Source: Vibrio diabolicus
Lineage (GTDB): Bacteria; Pseudomonadota; Gammaproteobacteria; Enterobacterales; Vibrionaceae
DNA length: 64,000 nt
NCBI GenBank assembly: GCA_001048675.1
Contig: CCKK01000020.1
Location: forward strand, 868,001 to 932,000
Reading direction: 5' to 3'
The notes under the pieces were generated by a model. The model had not been told where the DNA came from. It searched no databases and was given only the letters and a program-made list of their open reading frames with translations. Below, in pieces: positions 42,550 to 51,463 of this stretch. The position numbers and the translations under genes are program-made. The first letter of the stretch is position 1; each line of letters starts with the position of its first letter.

Positions 42550-42912
42550 ATGTTTAAATCAAAAAGTATACTTGCATTATGCACCTTCGCATTTGGCTGT
42601 TTTGCCAATCAAGATAGTGAACCAACGTCCGTTGTACTTAACTATGGTGACTCTTCACTCAGCGCTGATATTCAAGCAAATCGAAAATTTCATGTGGTCC
42701 AAGATAATGAAAGTGAACATGTGGAGTTTTCTGGAGGAGTCACGAAGGAATATTCCGATTACATTGTGAATATACATATCATCAGAAAAAGCAAAATACG
42801 CAGATCAAGTCGAGAGCTAAATACCACCGTATTGATGAACAGCGATCAGCTTGAAAAGCCTTTAGTGGTTGGTATTGAAAATGATGAATTCACCAGTATT
42901 ACTTTGCGTTAA
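42550..42912 (+). CDS. Small secreted hypothetical protein, 120 aa
   Basis: I do not recognise the family. The first 19 residues (MFKSKSILALCTFAFGCFA) look like a signal peptide; the Cys at 17 sits in FGCFAN, a poor lipobox, so it may be a soluble periplasmic or secreted protein. The mature part is beta-rich and polar (TSVVLNYGDSSLSADIQ, EYSDYIVNIHIIRKSK). It overlaps another frame of similar length, but only this one has a signal and normal composition. A GNAT gene follows after 23 nt. Confidence 0.6.
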   Translation: MFKSKSILALCTFAFGCFANQDSEPTSVVLNYGDSSLSADIQANRKFHVVQDNESEHVEFSGGVTKEYSDYIVNIHIIRKSKIRRSSRELNTTVLMNSDQLEKPLVVGIENDEFTSITLR

Positions 42913-42935
42913 TACTTGGTATTTATCGAATAGGA

Positions 42936-43424
42936 ATGGTTGAACCGATGCTCTCAATACGTCGCTATCGCACAGAGGATGCTCCAATATTGTGGACACT
43001 TTTTTACCACACTGTACGAGTCATTAATCGTCGCGATTATACCGAATCACAAGTTTCAGCTTGGGCCCCATCAGATTTTGACCTCAACTCATGGCAACGC
43101 ACAATGGATGCTATTCAACCCTATATTGCGGAAATAGAAGGGCAGGTCGTTGGCTATTGTGATTTGCAAAGTGACGGCTTGATTGACCATTTCTTTTGTC
43201 ACCATGAATATCAAGGCCAAGGTATTGGTCGTGATTTGATGTCTTTTCTATTTTCACAGGCGAAAGTACAGGGGATAGAGCGACTGTACTCTGAGGTGAG
43301 TATCACTGCACGACCTTTCTACGAGAAAATGGGGTTCACAGTTAAGGTTCAGCAACGTGCTGAAGTTAGGGGAGAAACCTTAACTAACTTTATGATGGAA
43401 AAGTATATTTCACTGAAATCGTGA
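42936..43424 (+). CDS. GNAT-family N-acetyltransferase
   Basis: A 162-residue acetyltransferase resembling the YafP type. The acetyl-CoA-binding motif A is HHEYQGQGIGRDLMSFL (near residue 88) and motif B reads ITARPFYEKMGFTV. A later in-frame ATG (42948, MLSIRRYRTED) is the usual GNAT N-terminus, but the spacing to AGGA is about 12 nt there and 2 nt for 42936, so the start is uncertain by four residues. Substrate unknown. Confidence 0.87.
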   Translation: MVEPMLSIRRYRTEDAPILWTLFYHTVRVINRRDYTESQVSAWAPSDFDLNSWQRTMDAIQPYIAEIEGQVVGYCDLQSDGLIDHFFCHHEYQGQGIGRDLMSFLFSQAKVQGIERLYSEVSITARPFYEKMGFTVKVQQRAEVRGETLTNFMMEKYISLKS

Positions 43425-43664
43425 GCATTTAGTGAGCTTGAACACAGATATAAAATGTTTTCCAATGTGAAAACAAGTTCATTGATCTCGCACCAAAGTT
43501 TTGTTTGAAAACAGTGTGCATAATCTTCTCTGGAACAAGCCATTACTGCATTTTTCGTCTCTGAAGGCTTAGTCAGAGCCTAAAAGCCTCGGTATTGCGG
43601 TGGGTAATGGCGTTCCAAACGCCAAACGTGTCTGGCTAACCATCTCAGGAAGAGAAGTAGTACT

Positions 43665-45083
43665 ATGCGCCCTTATCTCAAATACATTATTCCAACATTG
43701 ATACCATTGCTTATTTGGTTAATGCCCCTCTCTGCATTCCCATTTGATGGCATTACTATCGTCCAGCAGAGAGTGATCGCAATCTTCTTGCTTGCTGCAC
43801 TCTGCTGGGTGTTTGAACCTATTCCAATCTACGCGACTTCGGTCGTTATCATTGTGCTCGAATTATTGCTTGTTTCGAATAAGAGCATCGTGCTTTTTCG
43901 CTTGCAAGAAGGGCAGCCACATTTTGGTGAGCTGTTGCAATATAACGAGATAATGGCGACTTTCGCTAGCCCGATTATTATGCTGTTCCTCGGCGGGTTC
44001 TTCTTAGCTATGGCGGCGACAAAGTACAGGCTGGATGTCAACTTAGCGCGCGTGTTGCTAAAACCATTTGGGCAAAACCCAAAGTTCGTTATGTTGGGTT
44101 TGATGTTGATCACCGCTGTCTTTTCCATGTTTATGTCAAACACCGCAACAACAGCGATGATGTTGTCGATTCTAACCCCTGTGATTGCGGTATTTGGGCC
44201 TAAAGATCCCGGTCGAATTGCGTTTGCCTTGTGTATTCCTGTTGCCGCCAACATTGGTGGTATTGGTACACCAATCGGCACGCCCCCGAATGCTATCGCG
44301 CTGAAATATTTGGTTGGTGACAACTTAATTACGTTTGGTGAATGGATGGTATTTGGCGTGCCATTCGTCATTGTGATGATGGCGCTAGCGTGGTTTCTGA
44401 TTGGCTTTTTATATAAAGCCGAGCAAACCACCATCGATCTGAATATTAAGAGCAAGTTTTTGAAAACACCAAAAGCGATGATTGTCTATGTCACCTTCGC
44501 AGGTACGATTATTCTCTGGTTGATGGGTTCAGCACATGGAATGAACTCTTACACAGTGGCATTAATTCCGGTCGCGGTATTCTCATTGACGGGCATTATC
44601 AACAAGGAAGATTTGAAGAAAATTTCTTGGGACGTGCTTTGGTTGGTGTCAGGTGGTATCGCTCTGGGTCTTGCTCTGGATAAAACAGGGCTTGCGAAGC
44701 TGGTGGTACACAGTATTCCGTTTGATCAGTTCTCGCCATATGTGGTCTTGTTTGGTGCGGCGTTCTTGTGCTTGTTAATGGCAAACTTTATGTCGCATAC
44801 GGCCACTGCAAACTTACTTATGCCGATTATGGCTGCGCTAGGTACCTCGATGACTTCGTTAACGCCATTGGGTGGAGAAGTGACGCTGATCTTAGTCGTG
44901 ACATTTGCTGCTTCACTCGGTATGTCGTTACCAATCAGTACGCCACCAAACGCGTTAGCTCATGCTACTGGGCATGTCGAAAGCAGCCAAATGGCTCGTA
45001 TCGGTGCAGTGCTGGGCGTGATTGGTGTATTACTTAGTTTTGTTATGGTTTGGATTTTACATACCGTTGGGCATATTGGGTAA
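43665..45083 (+). CDS. DASS (SLC13) family Na+/anion symporter
   Basis: A 472-residue inner-membrane carrier of di- or tricarboxylates or sulfate, with about eleven hydrophobic helices. The two SNT-type substrate/sodium motifs are visible: MSNTATTAMMLSIL (near residue 160) and FMSHTATANLLMPIM in the second half, where the usual Asn is His. IGTPIGTPPNAIALKYL and SLPISTPPNALAHATG are the paired proline loops. A kinase and receiver gene follow directly (3 nt), suggesting that transport and sensing are linked. Substrate not assigned. Confidence 0.92.
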   Translation: MRPYLKYIIPTLIPLLIWLMPLSAFPFDGITIVQQRVIAIFLLAALCWVFEPIPIYATSVVIIVLELLLVSNKSIVLFRLQEGQPHFGELLQYNEIMATFASPIIMLFLGGFFLAMAATKYRLDVNLARVLLKPFGQNPKFVMLGLMLITAVFSMFMSNTATTAMMLSILTPVIAVFGPKDPGRIAFALCIPVAANIGGIGTPIGTPPNAIALKYLVGDNLITFGEWMVFGVPFVIVMMALAWFLIGFLYKAEQTTIDLNIKSKFLKTPKAMIVYVTFAGTIILWLMGSAHGMNSYTVALIPVAVFSLTGIINKEDLKKISWDVLWLVSGGIALGLALDKTGLAKLVVHSIPFDQFSPYVVLFGAAFLCLLMANFMSHTATANLLMPIMAALGTSMTSLTPLGGEVTLILVVTFAASLGMSLPISTPPNALAHATGHVESSQMARIGAVLGVIGVLLSFVMVWILHTVGHIG

Positions 45084-45086
45084 CCC

Positions 45087-46424
45087 ATGTACGAAACGAA
45101 ACTAGATGCGTTAGTACAACGCTATTTTAACCATCTTGAACGCCGATTAACGGTCCTATCCGGATCGGTACTGATCGAGCAAGCTGGCTACAACGATCGG
45201 TTGTACTACGTGCTTTCAGGAGAGTTGGCTGGCTATTATGCGGAAGACGACAAGAAGCCAATTCAGGTATTTTCTGCGTCTCAAGGTGCGTTTATTGGCG
45301 TACATAGTTTCTTTTCTGGTACATGGACTGCCTCTTCGACAGTGATTGCTCAAACCGACGTTGAACTGGCTTGGATACAGCGTGATACGCCCGCGGTGGA
45401 AGAGGCGACATACGGACCATTGACGACACAATTTATGCCTGTGATGGTGAACGAGTTATCTCGGCGTCAACGGCGTGCAATGCAAGAGGCCTTGGCTAAA
45501 GAAAAAGCGTTACAAAAGCTGCATACCGCAGAGCAAATGACAACGTTAGGACAGCTTGCCGCGGGTATTGCTCATGAGTTGAACAATGCTATTGGTGTGG
45601 TAAGCAGTAAATCTGAGCGACTCGAGTCGGTCATCATGGAATTGCTTGAAGAAGTTCATCCGGAAGCGAGTCAGTTTTTTGATTTTGGTTTGATGCAAGG
45701 ACAGAAAGTCTCTTCCAGCGAAGCGAGAAAGCGGGGGCGTCACTTCGAAAAATATTACGGTTTACCTAAGGATCTCGCGCGTGATCTCGCTCGCGCCGTT
45801 CCAAATAATTTCCTGTCGGAGCATTGGTTAAAAAGACCCGAAGAAGCGATACGTTTCTGGCAAATGGGGCGAGACCTTCATGATTTGCGTATTGCCTCTA
45901 AACATACTGTTGGCATTGTACGTTCAGTGAAACAATTGGGGCGTACGGATATCGACTTGGATGAAGCGTTTAATATTAATGACTCAATCAATCGAGCGCT
46001 GGCCCTATTGCAAAGTGACTTAAGACGCGTGAGCGTACGTTTTAGCCCAGCGGAGTTGCCGGACTTTGTCGGCTCTCAAACCGAACTCGTCCAAGTTTGG
46101 GTCAATATTTTAAAGAATGCGTGTGATGCACTTGGTCAAACCGAAGATCCGGGGATCGAAATACATACTCGAGAGAGTAAGGGGAAAATTTTGGTCACGA
46201 TTGCTAACAACGGACCAGAAATCGATGAAGCGACACGCAGAAAAATTTTCCGGCCAAACTTCACCACTAAAAAGGGTGGGTTGTCGTTTGGTTTAGGATT
46301 AGGGCTGTCGATTGTGAAACGCATTATCGCCGGATATAACGGCTCTATTGTGGTAAAGAGCGACAGTGAAAAAACAATTTTTAGAATCAAGTTACCAGTA
46401 GAGGGTGAACATGGAGAAGCTTAA
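45087..46424 (+). CDS. Soluble cNMP-domain sensor histidine kinase
   Basis: A 445-residue kinase without transmembrane helices. Residues 15-120 are a cyclic-nucleotide-binding-like beta barrel (SGSVLIEQAGYNDRLYYVLSGELAGYY), then the phospho-acceptor H163 in GQLAAGIAHELNNAIG, an inserted 110-residue helical region, and the ATPase domain with the N box VWVNILKNACDAL, TIANNGPEI and FGLGLGLSIVKRI. The H-box with HELNN is the NtrB/HAMP-less type. It starts 3 nt after the DASS carrier gene and overlaps the receiver gene, so the three form one operon. The N-terminal barrel may sense a nucleotide or the carrier's state. Confidence 0.92.
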   Translation: MYETKLDALVQRYFNHLERRLTVLSGSVLIEQAGYNDRLYYVLSGELAGYYAEDDKKPIQVFSASQGAFIGVHSFFSGTWTASSTVIAQTDVELAWIQRDTPAVEEATYGPLTTQFMPVMVNELSRRQRRAMQEALAKEKALQKLHTAEQMTTLGQLAAGIAHELNNAIGVVSSKSERLESVIMELLEEVHPEASQFFDFGLMQGQKVSSSEARKRGRHFEKYYGLPKDLARDLARAVPNNFLSEHWLKRPEEAIRFWQMGRDLHDLRIASKHTVGIVRSVKQLGRTDIDLDEAFNINDSINRALALLQSDLRRVSVRFSPAELPDFVGSQTELVQVWVNILKNACDALGQTEDPGIEIHTRESKGKILVTIANNGPEIDEATRRKIFRPNFTTKKGGLSFGLGLGLSIVKRIIAGYNGSIVVKSDSEKTIFRIKLPVEGEHGEA

Positions 46425-46884
46425 TGTAATTTGCGTTGATGACCAACGAGAGGTATTAAGCGCGGTTCTACAAGATTTAGAGCCGTCACATCAGTGGTTG
46501 AATATCGAAGACTGCGAATCCGCAGGTGAGGTTCTAGAACTGATGGATGAGCTTGATGCAGAAGGCGAGATGATCGCATTAATAATTTCCGATCATGTCA
46601 TGCCAGGTAAAACAGGAGTGGAACTACTGACAGAGGTATCACAAGACAGTCGTTTTGTTCGCACACGTAAAGTGCTTCTGACGGGGCAGGCGACGCACAC
46701 GGATACCATTAATGCGATTAACTCCGCAGGTATTGATCGCTACTTTGAGAAGCCATGGCAAGCGAGCCAATTGATTGAGTGCGTTAGAAACTTGGTGACT
46801 CAATATATCTTTGATATGGGCTTAGATTACACTCAATATCACGAACACTTAGATCAGAGTGTTGTTTTTGAGCGCCTACGTTAA
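46411..46884 (+). CDS. Receiver-domain response regulator
   Basis: A 157-residue protein made of one receiver domain plus a short C-terminal helix; no DNA-binding or enzymatic domain. The acidic pair is VDDQ (D10, D11), the phospho-acceptor is D61 in IISDHVMPGKTG and the conserved Lys lies in YFEKPW. The frame can begin at a GTG (46405), but the ATG at 46411 has GAGG at the right distance. It overlaps the kinase gene by 14 nt. Probably the cognate receiver, acting by protein contact or phosphorelay. Confidence 0.9.
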   Translation: MEKLNVICVDDQREVLSAVLQDLEPSHQWLNIEDCESAGEVLELMDELDAEGEMIALIISDHVMPGKTGVELLTEVSQDSRFVRTRKVLLTGQATHTDTINAINSAGIDRYFEKPWQASQLIECVRNLVTQYIFDMGLDYTQYHEHLDQSVVFERLR

Positions 46885-46910
46885 TCAAGGCTCTCTAAGG
46901 TTGTTTTCGT

Positions 46911-46970
46911 CACGGCCAGTTAGTGTCTGAAATTTACTGTGAGTAGTTCAGCATGCTTAACGTGGCCGTG
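46911..46970. repeat. Nested inverted repeat between convergent genes
   Basis: CACGGCCA (46911-46918) pairs with TGGCCGTG (46963-46970), and inside it CTGAA (46927-46931) pairs with TTCAG (46947-46951). This would fold into a two-tier hairpin; no T tract follows, so its role as terminator or RNA element is open. Confidence 0.5.
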
Positions 46971-47012
46971 CGGAATATCGTTAATTCTGGGATTATTTCG
47001 CCGAAGAACGGT

Positions 47013-48716
47013 TTAGCTCAATGAATAGCGACTGGCACTGGCAACAGAGAGTGGTTTAGAGAACCAATAACCTTGCAAATAATCGACGCCCATCTCGGAA
47101 AAGAAGTCACACATTTTTGCGTCTTCGATGCCTTCTATCACCACTTCAATATTATTTTCCTGACACATAGTTATAAGAAACTTCAAATACTCTTGAGAAG
47201 AGCGATTGGTCAGTGTCTTCCATGCCATCGACTTATCAATTTTGATTTGTGTCATCGGCAAGTCGAAGAAGCTATTTAATGAACTGTAACCAGAGCCAAA
47301 GTCATCGAGCGAGAGTGCAAAACCTAACTCCCTGAGCGTGCTTAGGGGGGCAATAGCCGTCTGGTTATTATCCAAAATAAACGTTTCTGTCAGTTCCAAA
47401 ACAATAGACTCGGGGTCAACGCCTGCTTCATCCGCCATGGCTTTAATTCGCGTAGGGAATTCGCTGTTCATCAACTGAAGTACAGAAACGTTCACGTTAA
47501 CACGAACTTGGTTTTGGTAACGTTCACGGTAGTTTTTGATGAATTCACACGCTTTGGCAAATACTTGATATCCCAGTTCGACGATCAATCCTTTGTTCTC
47601 TGCTACAGGGATAAACTCGTCGGGATAAATTTCGCCAAACTCTTTGCTACGCCAGCGCACTAGTGATTCGAAGCTCACCACTTTTGAGCTTTTGGCGTCA
47701 ATAATTGGCTGGAACTTAACACTTAATGTCTGTTTTTCTAGCGCACTTTTAAGACCTTGCTCAATAAAGAAGTAGCGATCAACGGCATGCTGCGTCTTCT
47801 CACTGTAGACCGCGACGCGGTCTCTATTTTGTTCGCTCGCGTACTGACAAGTTCTTGCCGCTTTACGTAAAATTTCCTCTGCGGAGTGACTAGGGTCAAT
47901 ACAAGGATACAAACCAATGCTAATGTTGCTACCTAGGTATTGGCCTTCTTCAATCACCGCTTCATGGTAGGTTTGTTTTAAACTTTCAGCGTAACTCTGT
48001 AGCGCTTCTATTGAGCACTCATCGTGAATCAAAATCGCAAAGTCATCATCATGCACGCGATACACCGAGCTGTTTGGAGAGGGCAAGTGACTGAGAGTTT
48101 GTAGCAACTTCTCTACTAACCCATCGACCAGTTCACTGCCATATTGATTCAAGTAAGATTTGATGTCTTCGATCTGAATATAACAAATAGACGCGCAAGA
48201 ATCGGTGGTACGTACACTGTCCTCGATATCCAGCAAGAGATGGGCGCGGTTAGCCATGCCTGACGCGTTGTCATGAAATGCAACTTGATGGATGTAACTT
48301 TCCATCAGCTTACGCTCAGAAATATCGCGATGGCTGCCAACCATGTAATGGCCATGTTCTGTTTCTTTGGTCATGGCTACGCCTTCTATCCAGACGTATT
48401 GTCCATTGGGTTTACGCACTCGGTAAGTGGTTGTAACCCTCGTATTGTTGGTCGTGATGTGCGCATCGACCCTTGTGGACAGCCTTTCTCGATCAAGAGG
48501 ATGAACAAGCTCTAACCACTGCTCTAAACTGATTCGGCCAGCGTTAATACCGAGCTGTTCATAGAAGCCTTTGTTGTAAAATACCATGGTACCAAACTCA
48601 TCCATGTAGAAGAGGCCTTCGTTAAATACGTCGAAGATATGAATGAATCGTTCTTCAACGATTTTCAGGAACTCTCGGTCACTATCTGAGGCTTGTTGGT
48701 CAAATATGGTGGTCAA
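47013..48716 (-). CDS. PAS-GGDEF-EAL protein, predicted c-di-GMP phosphodiesterase
   Basis: A 567-residue soluble protein. A PAS domain (about 15-135, with EGLFYMDEFGTMVFYNKG) is followed by a GGDEF domain whose active site is degenerate (HDDDF), so no cyclase activity is expected, and an EAL domain from about 300. The EAL site reads FESLVRW (ESL, catalytic Glu kept), with NVNVSVLQL, VLELTET, SLDDFGSGYSSL, IKIDKSM and LQGYWFSKPLS present, so phosphodiesterase activity is likely. Convergent with the receiver gene, divergent from the HD-GYP gene at 49203. Confidence 0.92.
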   Translation of the reverse strand: MTTIFDQQASDSDREFLKIVEERFIHIFDVFNEGLFYMDEFGTMVFYNKGFYEQLGINAGRISLEQWLELVHPLDRERLSTRVDAHITTNNTRVTTTYRVRKPNGQYVWIEGVAMTKETEHGHYMVGSHRDISERKLMESYIHQVAFHDNASGMANRAHLLLDIEDSVRTTDSCASICYIQIEDIKSYLNQYGSELVDGLVEKLLQTLSHLPSPNSSVYRVHDDDFAILIHDECSIEALQSYAESLKQTYHEAVIEEGQYLGSNISIGLYPCIDPSHSAEEILRKAARTCQYASEQNRDRVAVYSEKTQHAVDRYFFIEQGLKSALEKQTLSVKFQPIIDAKSSKVVSFESLVRWRSKEFGEIYPDEFIPVAENKGLIVELGYQVFAKACEFIKNYRERYQNQVRVNVNVSVLQLMNSEFPTRIKAMADEAGVDPESIVLELTETFILDNNQTAIAPLSTLRELGFALSLDDFGSGYSSLNSFFDLPMTQIKIDKSMAWKTLTNRSSQEYLKFLITMCQENNIEVVIEGIEDAKMCDFFSEMGVDYLQGYWFSKPLSVASASRYSLS

Positions 48717-49202
48717 GATATTTCCTCCTCGAGCGTGTTAGCATCAGAGATGAGTGTGGGGGTTTGATAACATAGAGTTGATCTGTTGGCGTACATTACA
48801 ATCACAAAAGTATCAGTTCAAATTGTTTGGCTATCATTTTATGCGCTACTAGGTTAATAACATACTAAGATTAGGCGGCTAATCATCGACATTTATAAAA
48901 AATAGTCAACAGTAAAAATCATTTATAAAATACAGTTATTGATGCTGTCCGCAATCTATAAATATTTATGAATAATTATCCTCAAGTTATTTTAAGACGT
49001 GTCGGTTAGAGGTTCTGTTCTTGAGTGTCATATCTGTATATTTGCTAGGCTAAAGACCATATTAATAAAAAGGGCTTAGTGATCGTTATGGGTTATTAAT
49101 TGACAGGATGCTCATTAATAGTAATCAATTCTAATTTATTATCACGCCAATTAATCAAATCTCTTATAATACTGCCGTTAATATCGAGTAAGCTTTCTTT
49201 TT
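48717..49202. other. Divergent intergenic region between two c-di-GMP genes
   Basis: A 486-base, A+T-rich region with no ORF of substance. It contains a consensus TTGACA at 49100-49105 and a TATAAT at 49165-49170 on the plus strand, but not at standard spacing from each other. Otherwise I see nothing. Confidence 0.5.
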
Positions 49203-50432
49203 ATGCAGTACGATCCAAAAAATTCAATCAAAATTGCGCTCGCTGATGTCGGCGTTGGTATGTTTGTTACCGCGATAGAGCACAACAAGCGCGTAAATTT
49301 AGCCAATGCAGGGCGGATATCTAGCCCTGAGGGCATTAAGAAGCTTACCGCGAGCGGCGTGAAGTATGTTTGGGTAGATCAAACATTATCTTCTCAGAAG
49401 TGTGTCTTTAAGCCTGTGGATGAATCCATTGTTGCCGTAGAAGAGGAGCGAGAGCCCAAGTCCTCTGACTTTTCGAAGGTTCAACGCGCTTATCGCTCGA
49501 GAGATGTTCAACATAAACGAGCCAAAAAGCTAATTGCGGAAGCAAAAGATCTGGCGCAGAAACTATTGAATCAAACTTTTGAAGGCAAAATCATTGAAGT
49601 TGATGAGGTAGAAGCTTGGGCCGATGATGTCATTGAAAGCGTTTTTATCGACTCAGATGCGTTGCAATGTGTTTCTGCACTCCGAAAAAAAGACTCCTAC
49701 TTGTTGGAACACTCCGTCAATGTGGCTTGCCTTTTAGTGTCATTTGGTAAGTACTTGGACGTTTCTGGGAGTTAGATAAGCAGACATTAAAGCAGCTCGC
49801 TATTGGTGGCATCATTCATGATGTAGGTAAAATTAAAGTTGATGACAAGATTTTGCATAAACCAGCAAAGCTAACACCTGAAGAGTTTGAACACATGAAG
49901 CTACATCAAGTGTTCGCTGGTGAGATTATTCTCCATGTAAAGGGCCTTAGTGATGTGAGTCGCGATGTCTGTTTGATGCATCATGAGAAGTTAGATGGCA
50001 ATGGTTACCCTAGAGGCTTGAAAGGCGATGAGATTCCGATTCACGGCCGCATGAGTTGTATTGTTGATATTTACGATGCATTGACGGCCGATCGCTGCTA
50101 ACAAAAAAGGCATGAGCTCAGCAGAAGCGTTTAAAATCTTGTTGAGTTTAACGCCATTTCATTTAGATGCAGACCTAGTCTACAAGTTCATTAATTGCGT
50201 TGGGATGTACCCAGTGGGCTCTATTGTTGAGTTGAGTGATGGGCGTGTTGGTATTGTTTGGTCCTCAAATGACTCTCAAGCTTTAAAGCCAGAAGTGAAG
50301 TGTTTTTACTCACGCAAATATCAGCGTTATATTGATGTGGCGATGGTCGATTTGAAAAATAGTCTACACAAAATAGAAAGAGCAGTCGCTCCGTCATCGT
50401 TAGAAATCGATCCCAAGCCTTTTTATGATTAA
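49203..50432 (+). pseudogene. HD-GYP c-di-GMP phosphodiesterase, broken by two indels
   Basis: Hydrolyses c-di-GMP. As sequenced it falls into three frames: residues 1-190 stop at 49775; a middle frame carries HDVGKIKVDDKIL and HHEKLDGNGYPRG to a stop at 50101; a third runs to 50432. Adding one base at 49762-49769 gives VSWELDKQTLKQLAIGG, and removing one A at 50100-50101 gives DRCYKKGMSSAEAF, restoring a protein of about 409 residues with a DUF3391-like N-terminus (KIALADVGVGMFVTAI) and an intact HD-GYP domain. The catalytic HD and GYP residues are kept, so either a recent pseudogene or two sequencing errors. Confidence 0.88.
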
Positions 50433-50625
50433 GAAAAATAAACATGCTTTACAACCTTGCATGCAGAGCGTATTTTGATTGCATAACTATCCTATTAATG
50501 GTTTCTAAATTATGTAGCGACTAGGTGGTTATTAAAGAATCGAGTTTCATGGATGGAAACCGAGCTAGGAATATCTCAATAAAGATTGAGATATAACCCT
50601 CAACTTTTTGCGGGAAGGGATGCCA

Positions 50626-51249
50626 ATGCAAATTGATACATGGATTTTTTACACCCTGGCCATTTTGGTGCTCACTGCATCGCCTGGGCCAAGCTCATTG
50701 CTGTGTTTAAGTAAAGGTGTGAGTAGTGGGTTTCGTATTGCCCTCATGACTGCGCTAGGCAGTTTATCAGCGATCACTATTATACTAACGCTTTCTTTTA
50801 CCGGGTTAGGGGTTGTGATTGCCTCATCTGAGCTGGTCTTCAATATCATCAAATGGTGTGGTGCCGCTTATTTAATTTGGTTAGGCATTCAAGCGCTGCG
50901 CTCTTCTCAAACGGATTTTAACAAAACGGCAGCCGTCCAAAGCTCCTCGAATGGGATCAGCGCGTTCACCAGTGGTTTTATTGTTGGCGCTAGTAACCCG
51001 AAAGCGATTGTCTTTTTTACCGCTTTGTTTCCTCAGTTCATTGATCCCTCAGCGACTTTGCTGGCTCAATACGCGATTTTTGCATCTACATTTATGGTGT
51101 TTGAGCTAAGTTGGCTAACATTTTATGCATTATTAGGTGTAAAAGCTTCAGACTGGCTGTTTGTCGCTGGAAGAGCCAAGTTGTTCAATCGCCTGACTGG
51201 CGGAGTATTTATTAGCGCGGGCGTCATGTTGTCGACGGCAGACCGATGA
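50626..51249 (+). CDS. LysE/RhtB family exporter
   Basis: An inner-membrane amino-acid or metabolite exporter, 207 residues. The family N-terminal motif is LTASPGPSSLLCLSKGV; GASNPKAIVFFTALFPQFI is the second signature. Three in-frame ATG-type starts exist; the one at 50626 (MQIDTWIFY) is chosen because GGAAGGG lies 6 nt upstream, whereas it touches the ATG at 50620. It is a distant paralogue of the gene at 1570. Transcribed alone, as far as spacing shows. Confidence 0.91.
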   Translation: MQIDTWIFYTLAILVLTASPGPSSLLCLSKGVSSGFRIALMTALGSLSAITIILTLSFTGLGVVIASSELVFNIIKWCGAAYLIWLGIQALRSSQTDFNKTAAVQSSSNGISAFTSGFIVGASNPKAIVFFTALFPQFIDPSATLLAQYAIFASTFMVFELSWLTFYALLGVKASDWLFVAGRAKLFNRLTGGVFISAGVMLSTADR

Positions 51250-51322
51250 GAAAGCGCGTGTTCGGTGTATGGTTGGGTTATTTCAATAGCGTAAGTTGCA
51301 ATAACCTAATTTAGCGTTAGCT

Positions 51323-51341
51323 TATTTCCATTATGGAAATA
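51323..51341. promoter_or_regulatory. Palindrome TATTTCCA-N3-TGGAAATA before yjjI
   Basis: A perfect 8-bp-arm inverted repeat 123 bp upstream of the YjjI-type start. A likely operator; regulator unknown. Confidence 0.42.
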
Positions 51342-51463
51342 GACGTTTTGTTTATTTTCATTAGTGGCAACAGGTAAGCCGGAGTAAAATCACGTTACTC
51401 TTTAGGGGTAGAATCCATGTTTTATCTTGTGGGTTTGTGGTTACTTTTTCAGGGACATCTCAG

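Noticed and set aside
46911..46970. Integron attC site
   Set aside because: Lacks the RYYYAAC and GTTRRRY core sites; no integrase or cassette array is present.
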